Source: an uncultured Microscilla sp.
GTDB taxonomy: Bacteria > Bacteroidota > Bacteroidia > Cytophagales > Microscillaceae
DNA length: 44,270 nt
Assembly: GCF_947493425.1 (NCBI RefSeq)
Contig: NZ_CANLRP010000056.1
Span: forward strand, 1-44,270
Direction of reading: 5' to 3'
Both the position numbers and the translations under genes were made by a program. Positions 34,286-42,107 of the stretch are shown piece after piece (the first letter of the stretch is position 1; each line of letters begins with the position of its first letter). The notes beneath the pieces are model-generated. The model ran no database searches. It was given only the letters and a program-made list of their open reading frames with translations, and was not told the origin of the DNA.

Positions 34286-35003
34286 TGTAGATTAATATTC
34301 TGTTCAACCCGATGAGTATCAAATTGGAGGCTACAAATATGGACTCTTTTATTTTTGATTCAAAAAAAGCAGCATCTCCCCCACATAAAATCGGCGCAAA
34401 ATTACCAAAAATTTCACTATAACCCGCTATTACCCCTTCTATTTCGGCAACCAATCCATTTATTACCCCACTAAGCATCGCTTTTGGAGTGCTGGTACCT
34501 ACCAGTGCTGGTCGTGTTGTTGCCGCCTCTATCAGTGGTAAACGATCGGTATAATGATGGAGGGCTTTAAAACGCATTTGTAAACCTAATGAAATACTCC
34601 CACCAAAATAATTGTTTTGTTGATCTATGAAATCATAAGTAATACAAGTGCCTGCATCTATTACCAAACAACTGTCCTGCGGGTAGAGCACCCTTGCACC
34701 CACAACACCTGCTATGCGGTCAGTGCCTAAAGTATGAGGGGTTTCATAATGGTTTATCATTGGCACTGGCAAAGTACTGTCCAGCACTACTACCTTGCTA
34801 TATTGCTTGAGTTGATCAAGCAAGTTGTCAAGATTGCTTCTTACCGAAGAGATAATAATATAATGGGGTTGCTCTTTTTGTACCAGGTGTAAAATTGATT
34901 TTTCAGACAATTGTTCATGGTACTCAAGCATTTTTTGTTGCCTGAAAAAAGCGGCTTTTCCCGTTGTATTGCCTAAATCAATACACAAGTTCAGTGGATG
35001 CAT
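34260..35003 (-). CDS. coaX: Type III pantothenate kinase
   Basis: This 247-aa enzyme phosphorylates pantothenate, the first step of coenzyme A synthesis. The ASKHA-fold motifs are present: the phosphate-1 loop DLGNTTGK (9-16), GTDRIAG (93-99) with the catalytic region, and the phosphate-2 motif DAGTCITYD (116-124) followed by GGSISLGLQMR. Length is standard. Type III enzymes need a monovalent cation and are not feedback-inhibited by CoA. It is the first gene of the envelope cluster and overlaps the OMP gene by 26 bases. The cytosolic enzyme and the envelope proteins probably share only expression. Confidence 0.95.
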   Translation of the reverse strand: MHPLNLCIDLGNTTGKAAFFRQQKMLEYHEQLSEKSILHLVQKEQPHYIIISSVRSNLDNLLDQLKQYSKVVVLDSTLPVPMINHYETPHTLGTDRIAGVVGARVLYPQDSCLVIDAGTCITYDFIDQQNNYFGGSISLGLQMRFKALHHYTDRLPLIEAATTRPALVGTSTPKAMLSGVINGLVAEIEGVIAGYSEIFGNFAPILCGGDAAFFESKIKESIFVASNLILIGLNRILIYNVENKLKS

Positions 35004-35358
35004 TACGCGATTTTTTGTTAAGGCTTTGGTTGTATAAATAAATAGGAAGAATAAAATATTGATAATTTGGAATATTTGCTTTATTAGAAGAAGAATATTT
35101 GCTAATAAAAAAAGTGTGTGATTATCAACGTTTTATGCATGTATAATTACAAAGTTTTCCTATAAATTTGCACATTGCTTTTTATGACTACAAAAATAAC
35201 ATATATCTGTGGTCTTTACGCAGTCCAATGTTTTTTTGTCTCCTTTGGGTATGTAAGAAGCAGAACATTTTAAAATATATAGAAGTGGTAATGGTCAAAA
35301 AACCTTCTATATTTACTGACATATTTATAATTTAACCTCTAAAAACACAAGAAGTAAA
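35004..35358. other. Divergent promoter region between coaX and the dehydrogenase gene
   Basis: This 355-base AT-rich spacer carries the promoters of two diverging transcription units. A TAAATTTG box at 35163-35170 points towards the dehydrogenase. No coding sequence was found. Confidence 0.55.
35163..35170 (+). promoter_or_regulatory. Candidate -7 box (TAAATTTG) for the dehydrogenase gene
   Basis: TAAATTTG fits TAnnTTTG on the plus strand, 189 bases before the ATG. The long leader would be unusual, so a second promoter nearer the gene is possible. Confidence 0.35.
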
Positions 35359-36588
35359 ATGAAGGATCTTTTAGCAAAATTTGAAAATAAACGCCCGGAA
35401 ATTGTATTTGAGTGGCAGGATTCAGAAACAGAAGCTGAAGGTTGGGTGGTTATCAATTCATTGCGTAATGGCGCTGCTGGTGGAGGTACCCGAATGCGAA
35501 AGGGGTTGAATAAGCGAGAGGTTGAGTCGCTTGCTAAAACAATGGAAGTAAAGTTTACGGTTTCTGGCCCCCCTATAGGAGGAGCAAAATCAGGAATTAA
35601 CTTTGATCCTAACGATCCGCGAAAGCATGGTGTATTGGAACGCTGGTATAAAGCAGTAATTCCATTGCTAAAAAATTATTATGGTACTGGTGGCGACTTG
35701 AATGTGGATGAAATAGCTGAGGTGATTCCCATTACCGAAGAATATGGCTTATGGCACCCACAAGAAGGGGTGGTAAATGGACACTACCATGCCAATGAGC
35801 CTCAAAAAATCAAAAAAATTGGTCAACTGCGTCAAGGCGTTTCTAAAGTCATAGAAAACCAAAATTATATTCCTTCCAATGCTGCCCACAAATATGTAGT
35901 GGCTGATATGATTACAGGTTATGGAGTAGCAGAAGCTGTAAAACACTATTACAATATTTGGGGTGGCGACTTTGTTGGTAAACGTGCCATTATACAAGGC
36001 TGGGGTAATGTAGGTGCCGCTGCTGCTGTATACCTTGCCAATATGGGAGTAAAAATAGTAGGTATTATTGATCGTGTGGGTGGCTTGTTAAACTCAGATG
36101 GCTTTAGTTTTGACGAGATAAAAACACTGTTTGTAAATAAGAATGGAAATAAACTGGTGGCCGATAAACTGGTTCCTTTTGACGAGGCCAACCAAAAAAT
36201 ATGGAGCATGGGTGCCGAAATCTTTATTCCAGCGGCAGCTTCTCGTTTGGTAACCAAAGCGCAGGTAGAGCAAATGATTGCCGCCAATTTGGAAGTGGTT
36301 TCGGCAGGTGCCAATGTGCCTTTTGCCGACGAAGAAATCTTCTTTGGACCTATCAGCGATTTTGCTGATACTCAGGTGGCTATTATTCCTGACTTTATTG
36401 CCAACTGTGGTATGGCCAGGGTATTTGGTTACTTAATGTCAGGTGAAGTAGAGCTCAGTGATGAGGGAATTTTTTCTGATACATCTGAGATCATCAAAGA
36501 GGCTTTGGCAAAAGTACAGGAGGCCCACCCCAATACTAAAAACATTGCAAAAGCAGCTTTCAAAATAGCCTTAGAGCAATTGGTATAA
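35359..36588 (+). CDS. Glu/Leu/Phe/Val dehydrogenase family protein
   Basis: A 409-aa oxidoreductase of the amino-acid dehydrogenase family, which interconverts an amino acid and its 2-oxo acid with NAD(P). The catalytic Lys77 lies in GPPIGGAKSGINFDP. The Rossmann NAD-binding loop is IQGWGNVGAAAAVYL (about 213-227), followed by GIIDRVGG. Typical GDH has GGAKGG and a PDMNT-like motif; here GGAKSG and GTGGDLNVDE stand in their place, so the substrate may not be glutamate. It could be a leucine or other branched-chain or aromatic amino-acid enzyme. The gene is single, cytoplasmic, and ended by a strong terminator. Confidence 0.9.
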   Translation: MKDLLAKFENKRPEIVFEWQDSETEAEGWVVINSLRNGAAGGGTRMRKGLNKREVESLAKTMEVKFTVSGPPIGGAKSGINFDPNDPRKHGVLERWYKAVIPLLKNYYGTGGDLNVDEIAEVIPITEEYGLWHPQEGVVNGHYHANEPQKIKKIGQLRQGVSKVIENQNYIPSNAAHKYVVADMITGYGVAEAVKHYYNIWGGDFVGKRAIIQGWGNVGAAAAVYLANMGVKIVGIIDRVGGLLNSDGFSFDEIKTLFVNKNGNKLVADKLVPFDEANQKIWSMGAEIFIPAAASRLVTKAQVEQMIAANLEVVSAGANVPFADEEIFFGPISDFADTQVAIIPDFIANCGMARVFGYLMSGEVELSDEGIFSDTSEIIKEALAKVQEAHPNTKNIAKAAFKIALEQLV

Positions 36589-36609
36589 GTTACTAAAATA
36601 GTATATAGC

Positions 36610-36670
36610 AATAAGCAGTCAATTTTCTGAGTGATTCATCTTAGAATGTATTGACTGCTTATTTTATTTT
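36610..36670 (+). terminator. Terminator after the dehydrogenase gene
   Basis: ATAAGCAGTCAAT (36611-36623) pairs exactly with ATTGACTGCTTAT (36650-36662), 13 bp, and a T-rich tail follows. The loop is long (26 bases). Confidence 0.82.
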
Positions 36671-36707
36671 GTATAATTTACCCCAAAAACTAATCGATAG
36701 CAGAAAA

Positions 36708-37433
36708 ATGAAAAAAAAGTACTTTTTTATCCAGGTCGCCCTGCTGATATTTTTGAGTTTTGGTAGTTTGAAGCTCCAGGCGCAAAGCCGAAAATCGTCT
36801 AAAGATCACTTGGTACAGATTACCACTTCGTTTGGTGATATGTACCTTGTTTTATATGAAGATACCCCAAAACACAAGAATAACTTTATAAAACTAATCA
36901 AGAAAAAGTTTTATAAAGATTTATTATTTCACCGTATAATCAAAGGGTTTATGATTCAGGGGGGAGACCCCGATTCACGCAATGCTCCCAAGGGCAAAAT
37001 GTTGGGCATGGGTGGATCAAACATGGCAAAAATAGAGGCAGAGTTTAGACCTAACCATATACATAAAAAAGGTGCGTTGGCAGCTGCACGTGATGGCAAT
37101 CCCAAAAAGGCTTCTAATGCGTGTCAGTTTTACATAGTACAGGGCAGACCTGTAACAGATAAAGAATTGAACGCCATTGAACTACGCAAAGGTATAAAAT
37201 ACACCGATGAGCAACGCAAGGCTTATAAAACAGTTGGAGGGTTCCCTCCTTTAGATCAAGAGTATACGGTTTTTGGTGAAGTAGTGAAAGGTTTTGAGGT
37301 AATAGACAAAATAGCCCAACAAGAAAAAGACCGGGCAAATCGACCTTATAAAGATATAAAAATGGATATTAAGGTGCGAAAAATGCGCAAGAAGAAAATT
37401 ACCCGAAAGTTTGGGTATAAATACAATCAGTAA
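36708..37433 (+). CDS. Secreted cyclophilin-type peptidyl-prolyl isomerase
   Basis: A 241-aa exported isomerase. The ATG at 36708 is chosen because it begins a typical signal peptide (MKKKYFFIQVALLIFLSFGS, cut near LQAQ); an ATG 19 codons upstream would bury it. The cyclophilin domain starts at ITTSFGDMYLVLYED. It carries the active-site FHRIIKGFMIQGGDP, then GALAAARDG, ASNACQFYIVQG and YTVFGEVVKGFEVIDKI. A Lys-rich insertion follows FYIVQG (ELNAIELRKGIKYTDE), as in many Bacteroidota homologues. The C-terminus is strongly basic. It should assist folding in the periplasm. A terminator follows. Confidence 0.95.
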   Translation: MKKKYFFIQVALLIFLSFGSLKLQAQSRKSSKDHLVQITTSFGDMYLVLYEDTPKHKNNFIKLIKKKFYKDLLFHRIIKGFMIQGGDPDSRNAPKGKMLGMGGSNMAKIEAEFRPNHIHKKGALAAARDGNPKKASNACQFYIVQGRPVTDKELNAIELRKGIKYTDEQRKAYKTVGGFPPLDQEYTVFGEVVKGFEVIDKIAQQEKDRANRPYKDIKMDIKVRKMRKKKITRKFGYKYNQ

Positions 37434-37485
37434 GCTTTTTATGGCTGGAAAAAGTACAATAAATATTATTGAATTTAATCATAAG

Positions 37486-37535
37486 AGCAGTTATTCGAAA
37501 CACAGATGGGTTGTTTTGAAATAACTGCTTTTTTT
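37486..37535 (+). terminator. Terminator after the cyclophilin gene
   Basis: AGCAGTTATT (37486-37495) pairs with AATAACTGCT (37520-37529), followed by a T run. It isolates the cyclophilin from the permease gene. Confidence 0.88.
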
Positions 37536-37731
37536 ACGTTTTCTATTTTCTGTGATAGTTCAAAATAAGTAATAGCTCCACTATTTTATTTTTCCTTAGG
37601 AGGGTTACGGGTACTTAGATTTTAGGCAGGCAAGTGATGTTAAAACTTTCAAAAGATTGTCATTTTTGTATATACAGTGTTGCATAAATGCCGACAAAAC
37701 GACTATATTTCGTCAAAGCACTGATATAACT

Positions 37732-38844
37732 ATGAATCAACCAACAATAAAAAAAAATGCTTATAACTTCAGGTGGCTCTTACAAATGGCGTGGCGCGAC
37801 AGCCGACGTAACTTGTCGCGTTTGTTGCTATTTACTGCTTCCATCATTTTGGGTATAGCTGCTTTGGTGGCCATCAACTCTTTTGGTAACAATATGCGTG
37901 CTTCTATTGACTCCCAATCTAAAGATTTATTAGGGGCTGATTTGGTCATTAGTAGTGCACAATCTCTTGATAAAAAAACGCGGGTAAAACAGTTGATTGA
38001 CTCGTTAGCAGCCTTGGGCGAAGTGTCAGAAGAGGTCGCTTTTCTATCTATGATTTATCTGCCCAAAAGTCAAGGCAGTCGTTTGGTACGTGTGCGGGCA
38101 CTCAAAGGCAACTACCCATTTTATGGCAAAATTGAAACTCAGCCAGTGTCTGCTGCTCAGACCTACTCAAGCCAACAACAAGCAATTGTAGACAACACTA
38201 TTATGACCCAATACAGTGCAAAAGTGGGTGACTCGATACGCATTGGCAAAGTGACGTTCAGGGTGGCTGGGAGCATCTTTCAGATTCCAGGGCAAAGCGA
38301 ACTAAGCACTACTGCCGTGCCGATTGTATACTTTCCTTTGAAATACTTGTCTCAAACCAATTTAATAAAAAAAGGAAGTCGTATCAATTATCGATATTAT
38401 TTCAAACTGCCTCCCTCGGTCAATTTAGAGCAACTTGAGACACGCGTTAAACCTTTGCTGCAGCAAGAAAGCCTCCGTTTTGAGACGGTAGCCGATCGCA
38501 AGCAAAGAGTAGGGCGGGTGTTCGAGAACTTATCAGAGTTTTTTAATTTGGTGGCTTTTGTTGCCTTGCTTTTAGGCTGTTTAGGGGTGGCTAGTTCTGT
38601 ACATGTGTATATCAAAGACAAACTTAAAACGGTAGCGGTTTTACGTTGTTTAGGTTTAAGCGGTAACCAGGCGTTTACCATTTATTTGTTGCAAATTGCA
38701 TTGATGGGGTTTGCCGGAGCTTTTATTGGAGCTTGTTTGGGGGTGTTGGTTCAAGTGATATTACCAAAAATATTTAGTGATTTTTTGGTAGTTGATGTCA
38801 CAATGAGTATTTCGTTCACTGCTGTATGGCAAGGTTTACGATAA
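37732..38844 (+). pseudogene. FtsX/MacB-type ABC transporter permease, N-terminal part (interrupted)
   Basis: This is the first part of a YbbP-like permease. Native codons run to about 38839 (369 residues); after that the frame enters a mobile element and stops at 38844. The start at 37732 (MNQPTIKKN) is preferred; an upstream ATG would add 25 unlikely residues. The N-terminal helix (LLLFTASIILGIAALVAINSFG) is followed by a MacB-type periplasmic domain and the first FtsX helices (FFNLVAFVALLLGCLGVASSV, then FTIYLLQIALMGFAGAFIGA). The second part follows after the element. The ATPase partner is not adjacent. If only this part is made, the protein lacks the second half of the permease and is unlikely to function. 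Confidence 0.9.
38836..38839 (+). other. TTAC target site of the IS608-like element
   Basis: TTAC lies directly before the element, as in IS608, which inserts 3' of TTAC without duplicating the target. Rejoining this TTAC to TAACAGG at 39066 gives an in-frame permease (Gly-Leu-Leu-Thr-Gly). Confidence 0.85.
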
Positions 38845-39065
38845 ATATTATTTGAAAGCCCACTGGTTTCAATCGTGGGATGAAAAATAATTGCCGAATG
38901 GCAAATGATTTTGTATATTTGGATCAATGAGATAGATGATAACCAAATCTTTCTCTCATCTTATGAAAACAATTGGTAGGGACAGATGCCAATGTCCGTT
39001 AACGTGAGCCGTTAGGCTGTGCGTTGGGCAAGAATCCCACTGGCTTTAGTCGTGGGAGTTGTCAA
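38840..39065 (+). mobile_element. Non-autonomous IS200/IS605 (IS608-like) mini-element
   Basis: This 226-bp element has no ORF. Near the left end, AAAG (38855-38858) is followed by a hairpin: CCCAC, unpaired T38864, GGTT, loop TC, AATC, GTGGG (to 38879). Near the right end, GAAT (39032-39035) is followed by a hairpin of the same plan: CCCAC, unpaired T39041, GGCT, loop TT, AGTC, GTGGG (to 39056). It ends in TCAA (39062-39065), and TTAC flanks its left side. IS608 uses exactly this code: left guide AAAG for TTAC, right guide GAAT for TCAA, and an extrahelical T in each stem. A Y1 transposase TnpA acting in trans would move it. It lacks tnpA and tnpB, so it is a derivative of the PATE type. Confidence 0.93.
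38975..39065 (+). ncRNA. Candidate TnpB omega RNA (reRNA) scaffold
   Basis: The right third of the element can fold into consecutive stems: GGACA/TGTCC (38980-38997), AACG/CGTT (39001-39025) enclosing AGCC/GGCT (39007-39018), then the right-end hairpin. In IS200/IS605 elements the RNA from the right end, with the adjoining 3' flank as guide, programmes the nuclease TnpB. If transcribed here, the guide would be the permease sequence from 39066 on (TAACAGGCGTTG...), and TTAC would be the presumed TAM. No promoter or tnpB is seen, so this is inference from structure and position. Confidence 0.4.
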
Positions 39066-40534
39066 TAACAGGCGTTGTAGTAGCAGTCTTGTTTGGTTTG
39101 TTACCCTTGTTAAGCATTAGAAAAATCTCTCCTCTGCGAACTTTACGGGCTTCAGTAGAAGAAAAAAAATCAAGCATTGACCCACTTCGTGGGTTGGTAA
39201 TACTGTTGATTTTACTGTTTATTTTTGGGTTTGTTTATTTCCAGTTGCAGCGCATTGCTCCTGCATTTTTTTTTACGATTGCCTTATTGCTGGCTTTTTT
39301 GCTACTCAATGGGCTAGGGCGCACCGTGATGTGGTTGGTACGCAGGTTTTTTCCTGTATCCTGGAACTATCTTTGGCGCCAAAGCCTGGCCAATTTATAC
39401 CGCCCCAACAATCAAACCCTCATTTTATTGGTATCTATAGGCTTGGGCACTGCCTTGATCACTACTTTGTATTTTACTCAAGGTTTGCTCATCAATCGGG
39501 TGGCACGCTCTGGCATCGAAGGGCAACCCAATATGGTGTTGTTTGATATTCAAAACAAAGACAAAGATGCGGTGGCAGATATTGTACGCAAGTTTAACCT
39601 AAAAGTGCAACAGCAAATGCCAGTAGTTACTATGCGTATTGCCAAAATCAATGGAAGAAGCAGAAAAGCTTTATTGAACGATCAACAAAGAAAAATACCC
39701 CGTTGGACTTTATACCGCGAATACCGCGTAACATATCGTGATACCATTAATACCGAACTGGAGAAAGTATCAAAGGGTACCTGGCAGGGTAAAGTGAGTA
39801 GTGTCAACGCGCCTATTTATATATCAGTAGATGAGCAACATGCTACACGAATGGGGCTGTCTATTGGCGACAAGATCACTTTTAATGTACAAGGGTTAAT
39901 GGTACCTACTATTGTGGGTAGCCTCAGACAAATTAAGTGGGGTAGTTTCTCTCCAAACTTTTTGCTGTTGTTTCCAAAAGGAGTGTTAGAAGAAGCCCCT
40001 CAGTTTCATGTAATGATGATGCGGGTGCCCAATACCAGTGTATCGGGCAGGTTTCAAAAAGCCCTTGTAGAAAAATACCCTGGTATTTCTGTCATAGACC
40101 TGGGGCTGGTAGTCAAAACCATTGACGATGTATTGGGACAAGTGGCTTTTGTCATTCAGTTTATGGCGTTATTTAGCATTCTTACTGGTTTAGTGGTGTT
40201 GGCAGGATCGGTTATTATCAGTCGTTTTCAGCGGGTACAAGAAAGTGTGCTTTTGCGCACGTTGGGTGCCAGTCGCCGTCAAATTCTTTGGATCAATGTG
40301 TTAGAGTATTTCTTTTTGGGTAGCCTGGCTTCCTTGTCGGGTATTGTACTTGCCGTATTCAGTACCTATGCTTTGGCACATTTTGCTTTTAAAGTACCCT
40401 TCTATATCCACTACTGGTCTACCTTTGCGATCTACTTTATCATTACTGCTGTCACTATTATGATTGGTATGCTCAATAGTCGCGGAATATTAAACAAGCC
40501 ACCGTTAGAGGTATTACGAAACGAGCATGCCTAG
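39066..40534 (+). pseudogene. FtsX/MacB-type ABC transporter permease, C-terminal part
   Basis: This is the second part of the split permease, 488 residues from Thr of the restored Leu-Thr-Gly joint to the stop. The first helix (TGVVVAVLFGLLPLL) and SIRKISPLRTLRAS complete the FtsX domain broken at 38839. They are followed by helices (LRGLVILLILLFIFGFVYF, FFFTIALLLAFLLLNG), a second MacB-like periplasmic domain and the last FtsX domain (VVLAGSVIISRFQRVQESVLLRTLGASRRQI). A TTG at 39059 in the element could start translation in this frame. The reading frame is intact to the end, so the interruption seems recent. N and C parts together give 858 residues, normal for YbbP-type permeases. Confidence 0.9.
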
Positions 40535-40558
40535 AGGCCATAGAAGTGGCAAGTAATG

Positions 40559-40575
40559 AGCGATTAGCTACAAGT
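40559..40575. repeat. Short dispersed repeat (second copy)
   Basis: AGCGATTAGCTACAAGT differs at two positions from the copy at 31456-31472 and is in the same orientation. It lies in the short spacer before the phosphatidyltransferase gene. Confidence 0.4.
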
Positions 40576-40658
40576 AAGGGCAATGGGCATAGTATGATAT
40601 ATTTAATGCTGCCTAGGTACTTCATTAAGGTAAAATATTATATAATTTGATATGAAAC

Positions 40659-41234
40659 ATGGCACAAAACTCTCAAGAACCAATATGGACAATCCCTAAT
40701 ATACTTTCGTTGTATCGTTTGCTGGTTTTTCCTTTGATCCTTTACTTTATTGTGAGCCAACAAGAACAACTCTTTGTGGTTTTTATTGCCATCAGTCTCA
40801 TTACCGATATTCTGGATGGAGCCATTGCCCGTGGGTTTAATATGCAAACCAAGCTAGGAGCAAAGCTTGACTCCTGGGCAGACTTAGGGGTATTTGTATT
40901 GGCTTTTTTTGCAGCGTATCAGTTTCGTCTGGCAGACATCAAAGGCTTGTACTGGCTTTTTATTTTGTACCTGTTTTGCTGGTTTTTGGCCTATTTGGTA
41001 GTGTTTATTAAGTTCAAAGGTTTGATAGGCTTGCATACTTATATGTTTAAGGTGACGGGCTATTTGCAAGGCATATTTATGTTTGTGTGGTTTGTTTTTG
41101 GGTTTCAAGCCTGGCTGTGTTACCTGGCACTGGGTTGGGGTACCCTTGCCTGTATTGAAGAAATTATTATTATTCTTATCATTCCTGAGCCTCGCTCCAA
41201 TGTAAAGGGCTTGTACTGGGTCTTAAAAAATTAA
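40659..41234 (+). CDS. CDP-alcohol phosphatidyltransferase
   Basis: A 191-aa membrane enzyme that joins a CDP-activated lipid to an alcohol acceptor, as in PgsA. The catalytic signature D-x2-DG-x2-AR-x8-G-x3-D-x3-D is complete (D50, D53, G54, A57, R58, G67, D71, D75 in TDILDGAIARGF and LGAKLDSWAD). About five to six helices follow and surround it. The acceptor (glycerol-3-phosphate, inositol phosphate or other) cannot be told from the sequence. The gene ends 3 bases before the CdsA-like gene, so the enzymes that make and use CDP-diacylglycerol are transcribed together. Confidence 0.93.
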   Translation: MAQNSQEPIWTIPNILSLYRLLVFPLILYFIVSQQEQLFVVFIAISLITDILDGAIARGFNMQTKLGAKLDSWADLGVFVLAFFAAYQFRLADIKGLYWLFILYLFCWFLAYLVVFIKFKGLIGLHTYMFKVTGYLQGIFMFVWFVFGFQAWLCYLALGWGTLACIEEIIIILIIPEPRSNVKGLYWVLKN

Positions 41235-41237
41235 TCA

Positions 41238-41960
41238 ATGCATCCTGTATTTTACTACCTTATGCCCTATATGCTCATCGGCATAGTGGGTATGGCATTG
41301 GGCAACCGCAAAGTACCGCCCAAAGAGCAACAGCAACGTTGGATAAAACTTGTCAGTTACCTTTGTATTATTCTAGGAGTCAAAATATGTATTTTGGCAG
41401 AGGGTTACTGGTTTATGGCTTTTGCCATATTATTGATGCTCGCCATTTTAGTTGAAGTGGTGGGTGTAGCTTGGCAAAACCCCTTGTCATTTGCTGCCTA
41501 TGGGCAAATAGGGTTGTTATATCTTCTACTTGTTGCTGGATTTTTATTGTTTGCCTTTCGCTTACCTTCCACAGTTATTCTTACTGGTTATTTTGTGGTA
41601 GTTACATTTGATGGTTTTAGCCAGATAGCAGGACAACTTTTTGGCAAAACTCCCTTTTTTACCCACATTAGCCCCGCCAAAACCCGTGAAGGTTTTATAG
41701 GAGGAGCTTGTTTTGGTTTGACAGCTGCTTTGCTTGCCAAAACCTGGCTCGACTATGCCTGGTGGCAAGCCCTTGCTACTGGATTGGCAAGCATAGCGTT
41801 GGCGCTTGCGGGCGACCTTGCAGCCTCTTATTACAAACGACTGCACCAAGTCAAAGATTTTGGCAAAGTACTGCCAGGACAAGGCGGCATCACCGATCGT
41901 TTTGATAGTTTTTTGTGGGTAGGGGCAGGGTACGGTTATTTTGGTTGGTTTTTTATATAA
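41238..41960 (+). CDS. CdsA-like phosphatidate cytidylyltransferase
   Basis: A 240-aa polytopic enzyme that makes CDP-diacylglycerol from phosphatidate and CTP. The family signature lies at about 197-223 (SYYKRLHQVKDFGKVLPGQG, then GITDRFD); it has Gln where the consensus has His before GG. Also typical is the block FGKTPFFTHISPAKTREGFIGG (cited here as FGKTPF, HISPAKTREG). Six to seven helices are predicted. The N-terminus is shorter than in E. coli CdsA. It forms a two-gene unit with the phosphatidyltransferase, and may be a second, accessory CDP-lipid synthase; whether another cdsA exists cannot be seen here. Confidence 0.9.
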   Translation: MHPVFYYLMPYMLIGIVGMALGNRKVPPKEQQQRWIKLVSYLCIILGVKICILAEGYWFMAFAILLMLAILVEVVGVAWQNPLSFAAYGQIGLLYLLLVAGFLLFAFRLPSTVILTGYFVVVTFDGFSQIAGQLFGKTPFFTHISPAKTREGFIGGACFGLTAALLAKTWLDYAWWQALATGLASIALALAGDLAASYYKRLHQVKDFGKVLPGQGGITDRFDSFLWVGAGYGYFGWFFI

Positions 41961-41974
41961 GCAAACATAAAAAA

Positions 41975-42037
41975 GCCCTGACTTGATTTGCCAGGGTTGA
42001 TACAGTGATATTTTTGTAAACCTTGTCAGGGTTTTTA
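41975..42037 (+). terminator. Possible terminator after the CdsA-like gene
   Basis: CCCTGAC (41976-41982) can pair with GTCAGGG (42025-42031), which is followed by five T. A shorter alternative stem uses CCCTG and CAGGG (41976-41996). The long loop makes this moderate evidence. Confidence 0.5.
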
Positions 42038-42107
42038 ATTAACAAGTTTATAAACACTTAAAAGCAAGTACTAAATATCCAGCACCTTTTCAGAGCTATG
42101 CATATTG

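Noticed and set aside
38845..39058. Split permease explained by sequencing error or programmed frameshift
   Set aside because: The interruption is 226 bp with defined IS608-type ends, not a one- or two-base shift.
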